Below, in pieces: positions 43,201 through 56,100 of a stretch of DNA of 64,000 bases. Each line of letters opens with the position of its first letter. Positions within the stretch are counted from its first letter, which is position 1. The position numbers and the translations under genes are program-made. This stretch comes from Tubiluchus corallicola (Eukaryota > Priapulida > Priapulimorpha > Priapulimorphida > Tubiluchidae): contig JAQGDQ010000465.1 in NCBI GenBank assembly GCA_030141605.1, positions 1 to 64,000 on the forward strand, in the 5' to 3' direction. The notes under the pieces were generated by a model. The model was given only the letters and a program-made list of their open reading frames with translations, searched no databases and was not told the DNA's origin.

Positions 43201-46200
43201 GCTGGAACCTTTCAACGTTTTTTTAGAGCTTGACGTCCGTTAATATTATGCACATTTTTTCAAATTGTAAACTGAAAGCTTATATTTCCTTTCAGATAAT
43301 TACTTTTTTAGTTTTCTACTTGTTGCCATTCAGTATTTTTTGTTTTATTTTTCTTAACAACAGACGGCTAAGTTTTTCATTTGCTGTTTCAATACAATAG
43401 TGTAAAAGCGTAAATGAATTCTCTTTGTACATACTAATTTTTATACTGTACAGCACAGTAAGTCCTTGATTAGTGACTCAAATGGGTTTCAGCAAAACGT
43501 GTCGTTAAAGAAAAACCGACAATTGTATAGACATTAGTACAGAATAAAGAATGCTCTGTAATATTGAAAACTACAATAGCTTTTTCTAAATCAAAGCTTT
43601 GATTAAATAATAATTACCTCTGCTACTCAAATTTTGTTAAACTTTCAAAGTTACGCGCGGCTCGGTGATTCTACTGAGATTGGCAACGGCACCTTTTTGT
43701 CACATTCGCGTGGCCGACAAATAGAAGGCGGTACCGTGATAACCATGATCATGAACTGCAGTGTTAGTTTCTGACGTCATATGACGTAGAGCCCATTTTC
43801 GTGACATCACGCGTTTAAGCAGTACTGTAACACTTACGCAAACGTCCTTGACATGCAAGGGAAGATGTCTGTTATTGCACAAACTGTGGCTTAGTTTTTG
43901 ACGTAAGCAATAGCTGTGTTCGGTTGCCATTAATTAACTTTCTAAGCAATTATTCAATTATAAGAAACAATTGCTAACTTTTATAGGGAAAAAAATGTGT
44001 ATTTTTGACAGTAAATTCAAATGAGATTGAGTCTAAACAATTGTCCTGCTTTCTTTCAAGCTAAACATCGCAAAACAAAACATTGTTTTTCATAAGAAAC
44101 AATGTGAAATCATTCAGGTGTGTTCCCGAAACAAAAATCAATAGTGTTTGGCTATGTAAAAACATGCAGTTGCTTGCATGGGGACCAAACCCACTGAAGC
44201 GTGACTATGTTAAAAGTTTCAGTTATCTTCCAGGAGAAAAATCACTAACATTTAGCTCATAAATTAAACACTTTATATGGTTTATAGCTTAAAGTTCTAC
44301 AGGGTTTCTTTAAATAAAATATCACTAGTGTCACTAGTGTTGTGTTTGTGGCAACTAAAATGCAAATGAGGCAAAATGCAGCAATTATCTATTTAACAGG
44401 AGAGAGTTTTATCAGCTTAAACTCTTGCGTTTTGTCAAGAAGAATTTTATCTAAACGTGATAAAACAATGAATCATTTACTGTAACTGATTGTCTTCTGT
44501 CAATTTAGTTGTGCAACGGTGATCTGGGGTGAGTGGTGGACTTCTTGATAGAGTACAAGTGCAGTAAATAAGATTTTAATGTTTAAAGTAAGACAAAAAA
44601 ACATCGTTAAAACGAAACATGCGACGTTAAAAGCAAAAAATGGTGTCAAATGATTAGCGTCGAAAACGAAACGTCGCTAAGCGGAGTATCGTTAAATGAG
44701 GAGTTACTGTACGTACCTATGTACTCTTTTGCATATATCAATTCTGTATTTTCTGTTTGCATTTAGACTTCACTGTTTGGGCTCATCGGGTAGAAGCAAA
44801 ACTCATCCAGACAGCAGAGCTATATTCTTCGAGGATTTGATCTATAAGTAAGCATTTAGTTCTCTCATTTTTCTTGTCATTTTTTCTTTTAATCTGATAA
44901 TTTATAATAAATTAGCACACTCAGTTAAATGTAACAAGACAAAGAAGTAAAACGATGGTTTCTGTTATAAAATTAAATTGGTTTGGTATCTTAGAAAGCT
45001 AGAAAACATTGACCATTGTTTCTGTGTACCAAACTTGATTTTAGAACCAGGAGCGTCTGTTTTCGAAAATGTATTGAGGACTGACTACAGTGTTCCCTCA
45101 CTTATCGCGGGTGGTCCGTTCCAGGTCCACCCGTGATAAGTGATTTCCGCGAAGTAGGAACGCTGTACTTCGCGGAACATCTCGAGCGGGCGCAAGTACT
45201 ACATTTCGTTTTTGGTGTGTGTTCGTCCGCCGAATAAATACGCTATTTACTGTAAGTGGTAATTTTTCATGATTTATAATATTCTTTTAATGTTAGAACT
45301 AATATTTTTAATATATTTTTATACATTTTGTGATTTTTATGCAAAATTCATCAAATCTATACATTACTGTACAACACGTACTACGCATGTGCAAAAATAC
45401 TTTAGACGGAGTACCGCAAAAACCCGCGAAACAGTGAAAATACCGCGATAAATATTGTACATTAATATTTTTGAAAACCCACGAAAGAGCGAGACCGCGA
45501 TAAACAAACCACAAAGTAGCGAGGGAACACTGTATATGGAAAGAAGTCAGTAAATGACTTATATACATACGAATTTAAGTCTACTTTGGAATCAACTTTT
45601 TCACAAATTAGCTGCTAATTAGAGATATCACTAATTTGATTATGACTATGAACGCCGGAATGTTCATAAACTGTTGCGGTTTATTTTACAAAAATTATTA
45701 TCATGTTGAAATGTTGGACTTGTAGCTTAGCTGGCAGTGCACGGGAGTACTAAGGTCTTGGGTTCAAATCCCCACTGGTTCTCAATTTCTCAGTGTCTAC
45801 TTTTTTTCTTCAACTCATTACCCGCATTGGGTAATAATTGTTAAAAATGAACTGCGGTTCATTTACAATCAATTAATCTAATACAGTCAGTTATAATCAG
45901 TTAATATAATATGATATGATATGATATGACATGATATGATATGATATGATATGATATGATATGATATGATATGATATGATATGATGATATGATATGATAT
46001 GATATATGATGTGAGGTGATGTGATGTGATGTGATGTGATGTGATGTGATGTGATATGATGTGATGTGATGTGATGTGATATGATATGATATGATATGAT
46101 ATATGATATGACATGACATGACATGACATGACATGATATGATATATGATATGTTATGATATGATATGATATAGTATAATATAATATAATTAATCAAATTT

Positions 46201-49200
46201 ACTCTGTTTTGTGTATTTTTTGTTCTGGAATTTGGCATCATTTCACTTGGTTTCAGCAAACGAAAAATCAGTGATCTGCTATCTACACTTAATGGATTTC
46301 AACTGGCTATGGACATCATTTCGATATTTGAAAAGTCGAAGTTTTGCAGGTAAGATTTAGCAAATTATCGTTCAGTATTGCAGAACATTCAGTACGATCC
46401 ACGTATGTGTCGAAGTATTTTTCGTAGGAGTAGACGTAAATACAAAATGGCGTCTCACTAATGTGCTGCAGGTTGTTATGTTTATCGCAGTGCGATAGCA
46501 AGCGCTTGTGACACCTGGGGGGGGGCAAAAAATTTCTGGCACCCCACCTTTTTAATGTTTTCATCATTTGTTGCATTTGTAAAGTCAAAAATTGTGCTCG
46601 TTTTTTGCGTCCCTGAACCCAATTTTCCTTTTTCGAAACATGACGGGACAAAGATAAATGAATTTTTTTCAAGAATAACCCTGAGTTTGATTTGCTGTAC
46701 TTCACCAGAATAACTCTTCTGTAGATTAGTTGCTCATAACACGACAGTCCCTAAACATTTAGCTCCTGCATTAAAGCACAAATATTATGTAAGATACACA
46801 ACACTGCAGGTTTTCACAATGATACAATTGGTATTTAGAGAAACGCCACTGTTTCTCCCGAAATTATCTATCTGCTAAGCCACACGACACCCTACGCACG
46901 ATGTTAAGTAACAACATTTGCCTCATTTCTAGTCTATATGTAGTAATTTAGTCAGCTACAGTGATCTCTGACAAGGTAATTTTGTTGTAGTTTGAAAACT
47001 TTTGTTAATTGTTTAGTTAATGTCGGATTAGTAATTAATAATCAACAATCATTGAACATTAGAAGAATTTTGTGCCCCGGGGACGATTGCCCCCTGTCAC
47101 CCCCACCTTGCTACACCTCTAATTTATCATGATTGCATGTGATAATGCTTCCATTCTGCTATTATTGAAACTTCAAAGTCACATGGTTTCTTGCCAGAAT
47201 TAGTATAATGATGATCATGATTTAAATGTGAGGTAGTGTAGTAAGTTATATCTTTATTATTGAAGCACAAGAAAATACTCTTCATTATTAAGGCTTAAAA
47301 ATTTGTCTTGAAATTTTATGTCACTTACATACTGCTTTATTGTGCACAAAGCTTGTATTAGACCAGACTTTGGATTTTGCAAAATGGATAGAGGGGTTTC
47401 GGTGATGTAATTTGGCCATTTCGTATGTTCCTGGGTCACTAATCGTACTACCAAATGAAAACTCGCATATAAGCTACTGTATGTTCCTTCTAGTAGTAGC
47501 AAAGTGTCCGTATGTGAGCGTTTCGGAGTTATAAGCCTCCAAAATGGTCCACCATTTTGAGCTTATGAGCCACCATTTCGTGACGTTTTAGTGTCCCGAG
47601 ACAGCGGGTCAAAATGCAAAATTTTATAAAATGTCCAAAAAGCTATTAGAATGACATAAAGAATTCATGAAATTCAATCATTCATGAAAGTTTGGTAGTT
47701 GTGTCCAGTCAGTCTCCATTTTATCAAAAGTTGGCCTTTAACAGACAAACCATCTGATTATTTTTTGAACTTCGCACAATGTTTTCTGAACTTGCTTCAG
47801 TTTCTTGCTGAGCGACTGATGGTTAATGGACAACCTGAAGTAGGTTTCAGAAAAATCACTTTAAAAAATAATATTACTTTATAGCAATTTTATGCATATA
47901 TCGTACTCACATTAAAAGGACTTTTAGTTTGTTTTCATTTTAAATCTCCTGCGACAGTGTTACATGGCGTCATCTACGCGCAACGTAAATCAGGCGAAGA
48001 AAAATGAATATTTATGTCCCGACAAACATTCCATGCAAAATTATATTACTTAGCATTTCTCACACTTGCGCGAAAGAGTTATGTAACTAGAAAAGAAAAT
48101 TATTAATAATTTAAAATGTTTGTGCCAATTGGTAAAATGTTGCCGATTCGTCCTCCAGGGTGCACCACTCACTAGCCCAAAAACTTATCTTGACAACACA
48201 CAGTAATTTAACATTTTACTTAGTTAGCGACGTGTGTGTACTACGAATGCTCTGACTTTTTTTTCAAACTTTACACATTGTTATCTAAACTTGTTTCAAA
48301 CGACTTATCGTCAAAATTGCTGCATCTAACGGTCGTCGCGAGTGTTTAAATTTACATGTTTTATGCAGCGTTATTGCCGACACAAGTCTAATAGGCAAAA
48401 GGGCAGTACGTGAGCGGTATAAAATTTCAAGACGAATTTTTTAAGCTTTATTTTTTTCTTGTGCTTTAAAATGGCTGTACCTAACGGTCATCGCAGGAGT
48501 TGACAAATTTATAAGTTTTATACAGCATTACTGCTAATACAAGCTCCATGCACAATAAGTATATGTGAGTGATAAAATTTCAAGATGATTTTTTAACCAT
48601 TGCACTTTAGCTGTTGCAATAACTCATATAATATTTACTGTTTCTTTAAGCAGGTATTATAATCATCATTCTGTTCTTATGTTGCAGCTCACAGTTATTG
48701 CAGCAATGCATTACCTTTACAGATGAAGGTGGAAAATTCCCTAATATGAGTCCAGAGCTTGCATTTTTTCGGGTAGGCGGCAGTCTTCTGTTTGATTGTT
48801 TCTGATTGATCTTTGTCTTCAGTGGGTTGGAGCTGTTGATCTTAGAAACTATTACTTCTTTTTTATGCTTCTTTGCTTCTGCATTATTTACTTTATTTTT
48901 CTGTGAGTTTACAATTATGATATAGTATTCACTACAATACCATTTTATTTGTACTAATAATTTCTAGTCTAGGTAACTGTATAAAATTTTGATACGTTTT
49001 CTAAATACTTTTCACCCCCTAATCTGCGTTGCATAACGTTATTAACCCTTTCATACGTGTTGTATCTGTGGGATACGAGAATATTTTCTGCCTTTAAAAT
49101 GAATAAAATTTTAGAAATGACAGTTATTTGATCTGTTAATAGTTATTTTGATTTAAGCCAATAACAATAGACTAAAAATGGTGATAAAATGGCAAACTAA

Positions 49201-52200
49201 AAAATCTTCATAGCATAAAAAACTGTGCAAGGTACAGTACTTTAGAGACGACTTTGTACAGATCAGCATAGCGTGCATACTAAATGTCTTAAATACTTTA
49301 AAAAATTATCAGCAGTTGCAAAATGAAGCACATTTTATGCTTCCATTGAATCCCAATGTATCCCGTGGGATACAGGCTATATTTAGCACGCGGGCACAGG
49401 TAGAAAAAATACTTATGTGTAAACAAGATGGACATACTGAACAAAAGTACCAAGCCAAAAATTTTCGTTATTAAAAAAATAATTTGGGACTGAAAGGGTT
49501 AACTACCAATATCTTAAAGGCATTTGTTAATTTCCAGAAAGCCTTTAACCATGAGAAAGCCAAATCAGATGGAGTGATCATTCCAGAGAAAGGTAACTTG
49601 CAAATACATTTTTAGAAAGTTTTTGTTTGTTTATTTGCCACCCTAAACAACCCATGTGGCAGGCAAAATAAGGAACTGTTCAGTTGAATAGGATTAGCTG
49701 TTAAACTTTACAACAACCTTGGAACTGACAGACTGTTTGTTGCGATTAGGTAGCATTGTATGAGTTTCAGTGAAGTGCAAGCTGAAATATATGTATGTTG
49801 TTATAAAATATAGTAAGTATACAGAATATGGTTCACATGACAGTGGGCTTATACAAGTGTATGAAACATAACAATTTAATACAGTAGATGTAATAATTTT
49901 GATGTCACTGTGTGCTTAATGTCATTATATTGTACTGAATGTGATAATAATAATAATAATAATAACAACAACAACAATAACACCAACAACAACACCAACA
50001 CCAACAACAACAACAACAACAACAAAACTACTAGAGAGTAAGTAAGGTCAGTTTTGTAGAAGAACAGTACACTCGTGTCTCGGTTTACCGGACAAAAGCG
50101 GACAGACTTCGATCCGAATTTGCAGATTATCCGTATTTACCAATACTAACGTAATATAGTAGGCGCCGTGTTTTAGGCTCATAGTAATGTAGAATCAGTT
50201 GCCTATTGGTCTCAATAACGTCTAGTACGGGGTTTTATACAAAAGTGTATAAAGACTGTCGACAGTTGTCTCAAATAACTCCGCATAATTGACTCTAAAC
50301 CACTTACGCTCGCTGATTGAAATACGTTGACATACAAGCCGCACACGTCATTACATACTGCTTAGCGGTCAACAAAGTGACGGCCCGTCAACTAGCAGTC
50401 GGCTTGCAAATTAACAGACTGTGTCCGTAGTACGTGGGACTTTTTAACGGATCAGATTTTGCCGGAATTTTCCGATATGCGTAAAAGTGAGGTCCGGCAA
50501 ACCGAGTGTATGAGCGTATATAACATTTTAATAATTACGTGATTGCACTTTTGGGTTTATCGTAAAACAGCGACTGCATTTTTTCTTTACTATTTCCCTT
50601 TTGGAAGATACTGAGTCATAGAGGTTTAGGTACATTGTAAAAGCTTTCTGCTGCATGTGTTATATGTGTTAATACATATTTTGCTGCAGGCGTTTTCCGG
50701 GATTATGACGAAGCAGTTCATACGATCAAAGAAACGCTGTTTGATCTCGATACTTATCTGGACAAACAGAAGAAGGTGCTTGGATGCTCGGTAAGTTTTC
50801 TAAACGTTATGCATCGAACACAAATGTGTGTTTACATATCAAAATCTTCCGCATGTCGGCATAGTTAGAGCTGCGTTACAGAGCCTTGAAGTGGAATGCA
50901 TCGAAACAAAAAACGAAAAAACATTTTCCATATAAACAAAATTTTAAAATACAGTAGTCACCGCTTAATAGACCCATGGTTAATAGACTCAATCTTTTAA
51001 TTGATTCAAAAAATGCCTGGAACGGGCCGCTTCTATTCAAATATACATAAAAATTATCGGTAATTGACTCATATAGCTCCTCATAATTGACTCAATATTT
51101 TTCCTTCACCTACTTAAAATAAGACATTTGTATGTGCCTTTCCTACTTTTATGTCAGCTTTACTTCCCTTTTGTGCACTATGTATGCAGAAACAATCATG
51201 TTAACTACCGCTTAGTTTGTAAGCAGGTACGTTTATCATGCGCTAATACGCTAGGCTAGCGGCTTTGCTTTGAATCTGTTACCCGCACGCCCACTGCAAT
51301 TAACCTTGTTACCCAAAGATTTCTGGAAGCTAAACATTTAATCACTTGTCTAGTGGTTTCTTTTTGATGCTCTAGTTGCAAATCACGCTTTCGGGCTCAA
51401 TGAGTTAACAGTCAAAGATGCAGGTACAGTAATCAGCCAGTATTCCTTGTGACTTACAAGAGTAAACATCGTACAGCAAATAAGGGCAATGTAAGTGAGC
51501 AGACAATTCAGAACTGTTTTAGTCACACATAACAACAAATTTTCAAAGTTTTTTATAATTACGAGAAATTTGTGGGCCAAATTCTTCGCGAGAAAATGAA
51601 GCAGCCGACTTTGAAGGAATTTTTGTATTTTTTGAAAATAAACAGACTTGTGTGATTTAGAAAAGTATACTTTTTAATTTATTGCTAATTTACTTATATA
51701 AATTAATATTTTAAAATATTTTTTCTAATTTTTAACTGCACAAATTAATTTAGGCATTACTTCATTTCTAAAATTGATTAAAAGCCTTTGCAATGCATAG
51801 TAAGCTGATGACTCATACTTCTATACCAGCAATACTACACCCATCGGTTAATAGGTTCAGTCGGTTAATTGGGCCAAAACACGTCGGTCCCAAAGGGAGT
51901 CTATTAAGCGGCGCCTGCTGTAGCGCAACACGAGTACGATATACTCATGCAATTGCTATAACGTAATATAATTTTTTGAGGTAATTTTTCCGAAACCTAT
52001 TTCAGGCACTGTCTTTCTTGACCTTTAAATAACAGCGTAATGATTTATTATTTACTTATGATTTATTTTTCATGACAGCGTAATGATTTAAGACATTAAA
52101 AAGTTCATTTTCGCAACCACTTTCTCGTCGTACTTTTAAACTCTGATAAAAGCTCGTGGGAGCGACTATTTTTGCGATTCTTTTCATTATTAAACCCAGA

Positions 52201-53099
52201 TCTTCGTCTTGAAGAGCCATCTGTTGGATTTAAACCTAACTTTAATGTATTGTTACAAATTTCATTGCAACCAATCTTTTGTGTTGTTGTTTAGGTTTTT
52301 TTTTGTAGAAATGAGACAAGAACACTAGCAAACTTTTACAGTCTTTTTTGTTTTTCAAAATTAAGTTTTTCATTGTGTAGCACACACCTTAGCTTCAACG
52401 TGGATTACTTCAGTTTCGAAATAACTTAGAAATAACACAAAATGGAGAGTCAGAACATGCGAATAACTAGAAAAACTTTGTTGCCAACTTCTGGACATTT
52501 TGCTGTCCAAGCACATAATCGTACAATGTATAAGTTGGTGCATTAGTGTACTTTGACTTAACGCTATGCAATAAGTGACTGTATAACAGTCCTTACTTAA
52601 TTAACTTATTAGTTAGCAGTTAAATTATCATTGGCGGCTCGTGTATCGTGTACTGTGTAACTGCAGCGCCCCCTATTTTCACTCAATATCATCGATAATA
52701 TTCAATATAGTAGGTCTTTTTCTATACTTGTACCGAACCAGAACGCGTGAGGGTTGTGCTGTTGTGCGCATGCGGCCACATGTCTGAGCCCAGGTAGAGA
52801 AAGTACTGTCGCTCACACAGTTGTCAGTCGTCACATGCTTACCGTGAATGGCTCAAGCTTGAACTGCTGCAATTTGGGCTGTTAGTAAGCAAAAAAAAAT
52901 TTTGGCTAGGCTTTTATCAAGTTTATGTACAAACTTTCATATGTTTGTTTGTTCAAAATTACAGTTACAAATGACTACATTAAAATTAATTTTTTTTCTT
53001 TTGTTTCGTTTTACACAGTATTAAAATGATAGCTATAAATTTTATGAAGCAGCACCCCCAGTAATTTTAACTACGAGACGTCACTGGATGATAATGATG

Positions 53100-53131
<32 letters not shown>

Positions 53132-56100
53132 GATGATGATGATGATTGTTATTAAATTTAATAACCTGTGAAAAACAGGAAAAACTTTGCCCACCATTCA
53201 AAGTAATTCAACCTGTATCATCAGATGGCTTTTCATAATAGGCCATTACGTTTGATATGCAACCATTGTCCAGCTGTGCTTGACAAAAAGCCCTTTTAAC
53301 ATGTTTTATGCAGACACTAAAGTATTGGGGTACTGGAAGGAACAGATACCAGTTGGAGGTCCCGGACAGTGCTGCACGTCGCGTACCGGACGAATATGAC
53401 CTCAAGTCGCAGAGGAAAGGGTTCAAGCGCTACTGGACGAAAGAGATACAGAGATTGTTCACTCAACTGCAGGCAGCAGAGGATCAACGAGATGCTGGTC
53501 TTCGTGATTGCATGCGCGGGGTGTTCCACCGCTTTGATGAGCAGTATGTGTTATTGAATTGAGAGACGTTATGGTATTTTTATACAAAAATACTGAAAAG
53601 CTAGTTTTTTAACGATACGTATCATCTTCATCATTCAGTATTTTTGTTAATCTACTAACCATTCTTTCGATATTAATACTGTACATTAGGGAGACAATAG
53701 AAATACATCCGTTTCCATGTAATCGCATTGGTAATATTTTTTTTATTGCACACCCATCCCGGAATTTTATCATTTTTTTTGTACATTCGTATACTCACCT
53801 AACTTAGTTATATAAAAGCATATTTTTTATTGCACACCCATCCGGGAATTTTATAATTTTTTTGTACACTCATATACTTTCCTGACTCAGTTATATAAAA
53901 GATATTTTTTAATTTAAAATGTAAACACAATAATTATTATAACGTCGTTGTTTCAGTAAGGACGCAGCTATGTTTTTCTTTAGGCCGGGGTTACCGTTTT
54001 GTATGATGTTGATTATCGTACCGGAGGCTAAGAAATATCATATTTTCCACCAAATCAGCGTATTAATGGCCAAGTAGCATTACCACTTATATCATAATTA
54101 CGAGAACATACTGTGAAAGTCATGTTTAAAGTTGTAGATCACTCACTTTGTAGAACAAGAATAAAAAACTATACTACATATCTGCATTGCACAAAACAGA
54201 AAAGTGTTTATTAAACTACATACACATAAGTAGAATGACTGCTGCACTGAACACTGAGAATGAGAGTGTCCTACACTGAACACTGAGAATGAGAGTGTCC
54301 TACACTGAACACTGAGAGTTAGACAGTGACTAGAAAGTAAAACCAGTCAGTATATATAGGTATAGGTGTCCTATGCAGACTTGCTTCACAAAAACCATTA
54401 CTGTAAAATAGGGAGAGATCCAGTAAATATGCATTCACTGGACCGTACAATTATACTGAGGTAAGTAGCTGGTAGAATGTAAAAGGATTAGTTTATACAT
54501 ACGTTGATACTGTACAAAAAGAGACTACGCGATAATCCATAGTTATATGATAATATAGTAATGCGAAACAAAAAACTAAAAACCAAAGCGTGAAAAAATG
54601 TGCATTGAAAAAATTTAAGACACTACCGCTAACCAGTGGGAAATAAACACAAATTTTGACTTAATCTGATTTTAAATTTTCTATAATTCAGCTTTCAAAT
54701 GTTTACAAAGTTTAAAAAAAAACTTGGAAAAAATTTTTTCCTTCCTCCCAACTGACATCTTTTGGGCTCACGGGGTAAGACAGAAACTGATTTTTTTATA
54801 TCTAGCCTTGTAAATGTCTGTGCATAGAGCTTTTGGCTTACGTATTGTTATGACCCGCCTGCTGATCTTAATTTAAGCGCCAGGTTGGCTTCTCACCTGT
54901 GTTCTGTACTTGCTTTTGACCTAGTTAGTTAGTTGTTATTGAGGTGGAAGTAATGTCAGCTGTTCAGGATTACAGCCCTGATGTTTTGTTTTTGTTAATT
55001 TGCGTTTGCTGGCAATAAAAAGGAAGTAATGTCGCAAATGCATCTCCGTTTATTCACCATGTTTTGTGTAACCAATTCCAACTGATAACAGTATTCATTT
55101 TACATTGTCAATATAATATCTCATCTGGGTGCCGACCATCACAATGGGAGACTTCAGAGTAACTTTAATATTTTGAAATATGACAGTTCCTATTCTGTTT
55201 CATCTGAAATGTTACACTTTGTATAATTTTTCTGCTCATACATTTGTTATTTCTTGCCTTTAACGTTGTTTTCACGATCATTTATGATTACCGCAGTTAC
55301 ACAAAGTGGAATTCGGCCGTGCAGTGCCTTGCAGTTTTGGACGTGCTCTGCATGCTGGCGGAATACAGTCGTGGAGGAGACGGAGTCATGTGTCGGCCAC
55401 AGTTTGTACTGCCCACTTCAGATGTAAAAGTAAGTGTTGTGTATACAGAGATAATATCAGTAATGCTTTAGCTGTAAGAATTTCTGTCTTAACATGTATA
55501 CTTTTCATTCGTGAGTTTTCCACTGTATCGGAAAGCTTTGCTGATTTTATTTCTGTCGCAGTTTTTTCTAGATTTTCCCCTTTCGTTTGTGATTGTGAGT
55601 TTTTTGGTAACAATGTAATATAATGTAAAATTTATTTATATAGCTCACCAAATCATTTAAAATTTCAGCACGTTGGACAATAAAATACATTTGAAATTCA
55701 TAAGAAACTGTGCAACATGCGCTAAATACAAGTCCAACAGTCTTTTAGATGTAATTTATGATTTTTTATTGTCCAAAATGGGCAATCATCGTCTCATCAA
55801 ATTTGACTGACTGACTGACTGACTGACTGACATATTATGTGCGACTCGACTCCGTTTTATCTGAAGCAAATAAAAACATTTTCTGCTAAACAAATGTCAA
55901 AAGGATAATTAACTGCTATAACGAAAATGTATAATAATATTATGAAATATGAAGAAATCAAACTTACATCTTTGCCGCATCTTACTAACTTGCTAAAGAG
56001 AACTCGCCTGACAAAATTTTGTGATAAAACGACACGACGTACTGAACAAGAATGACTTCTTTCCTATCCTGTCTGCAAAATGAGGCCAATGGCCTATTTC

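Noticed and set aside
45887-46259. 120-aa His/Ile/Ser/Tyr-rich frames
   Set aside because: Translation of an (ATATG)n microsatellite.
46316-46705. 129-aa minus-strand frame
   Set aside because: Overlaps MSH6 exon 22 antisense, contains a G-run and poly-Lys stretches, and shows no family similarity or splice support.
53308-53557. Alternative frames over exon 26 on both strands
   Set aside because: Shadows of the conserved MSH6 exon; the supported frame has [12 protein letters not shown].
55306-55623. 105-aa + frame
   Set aside because: Shadow of MSH6 exon 27 in another frame running into the intron.
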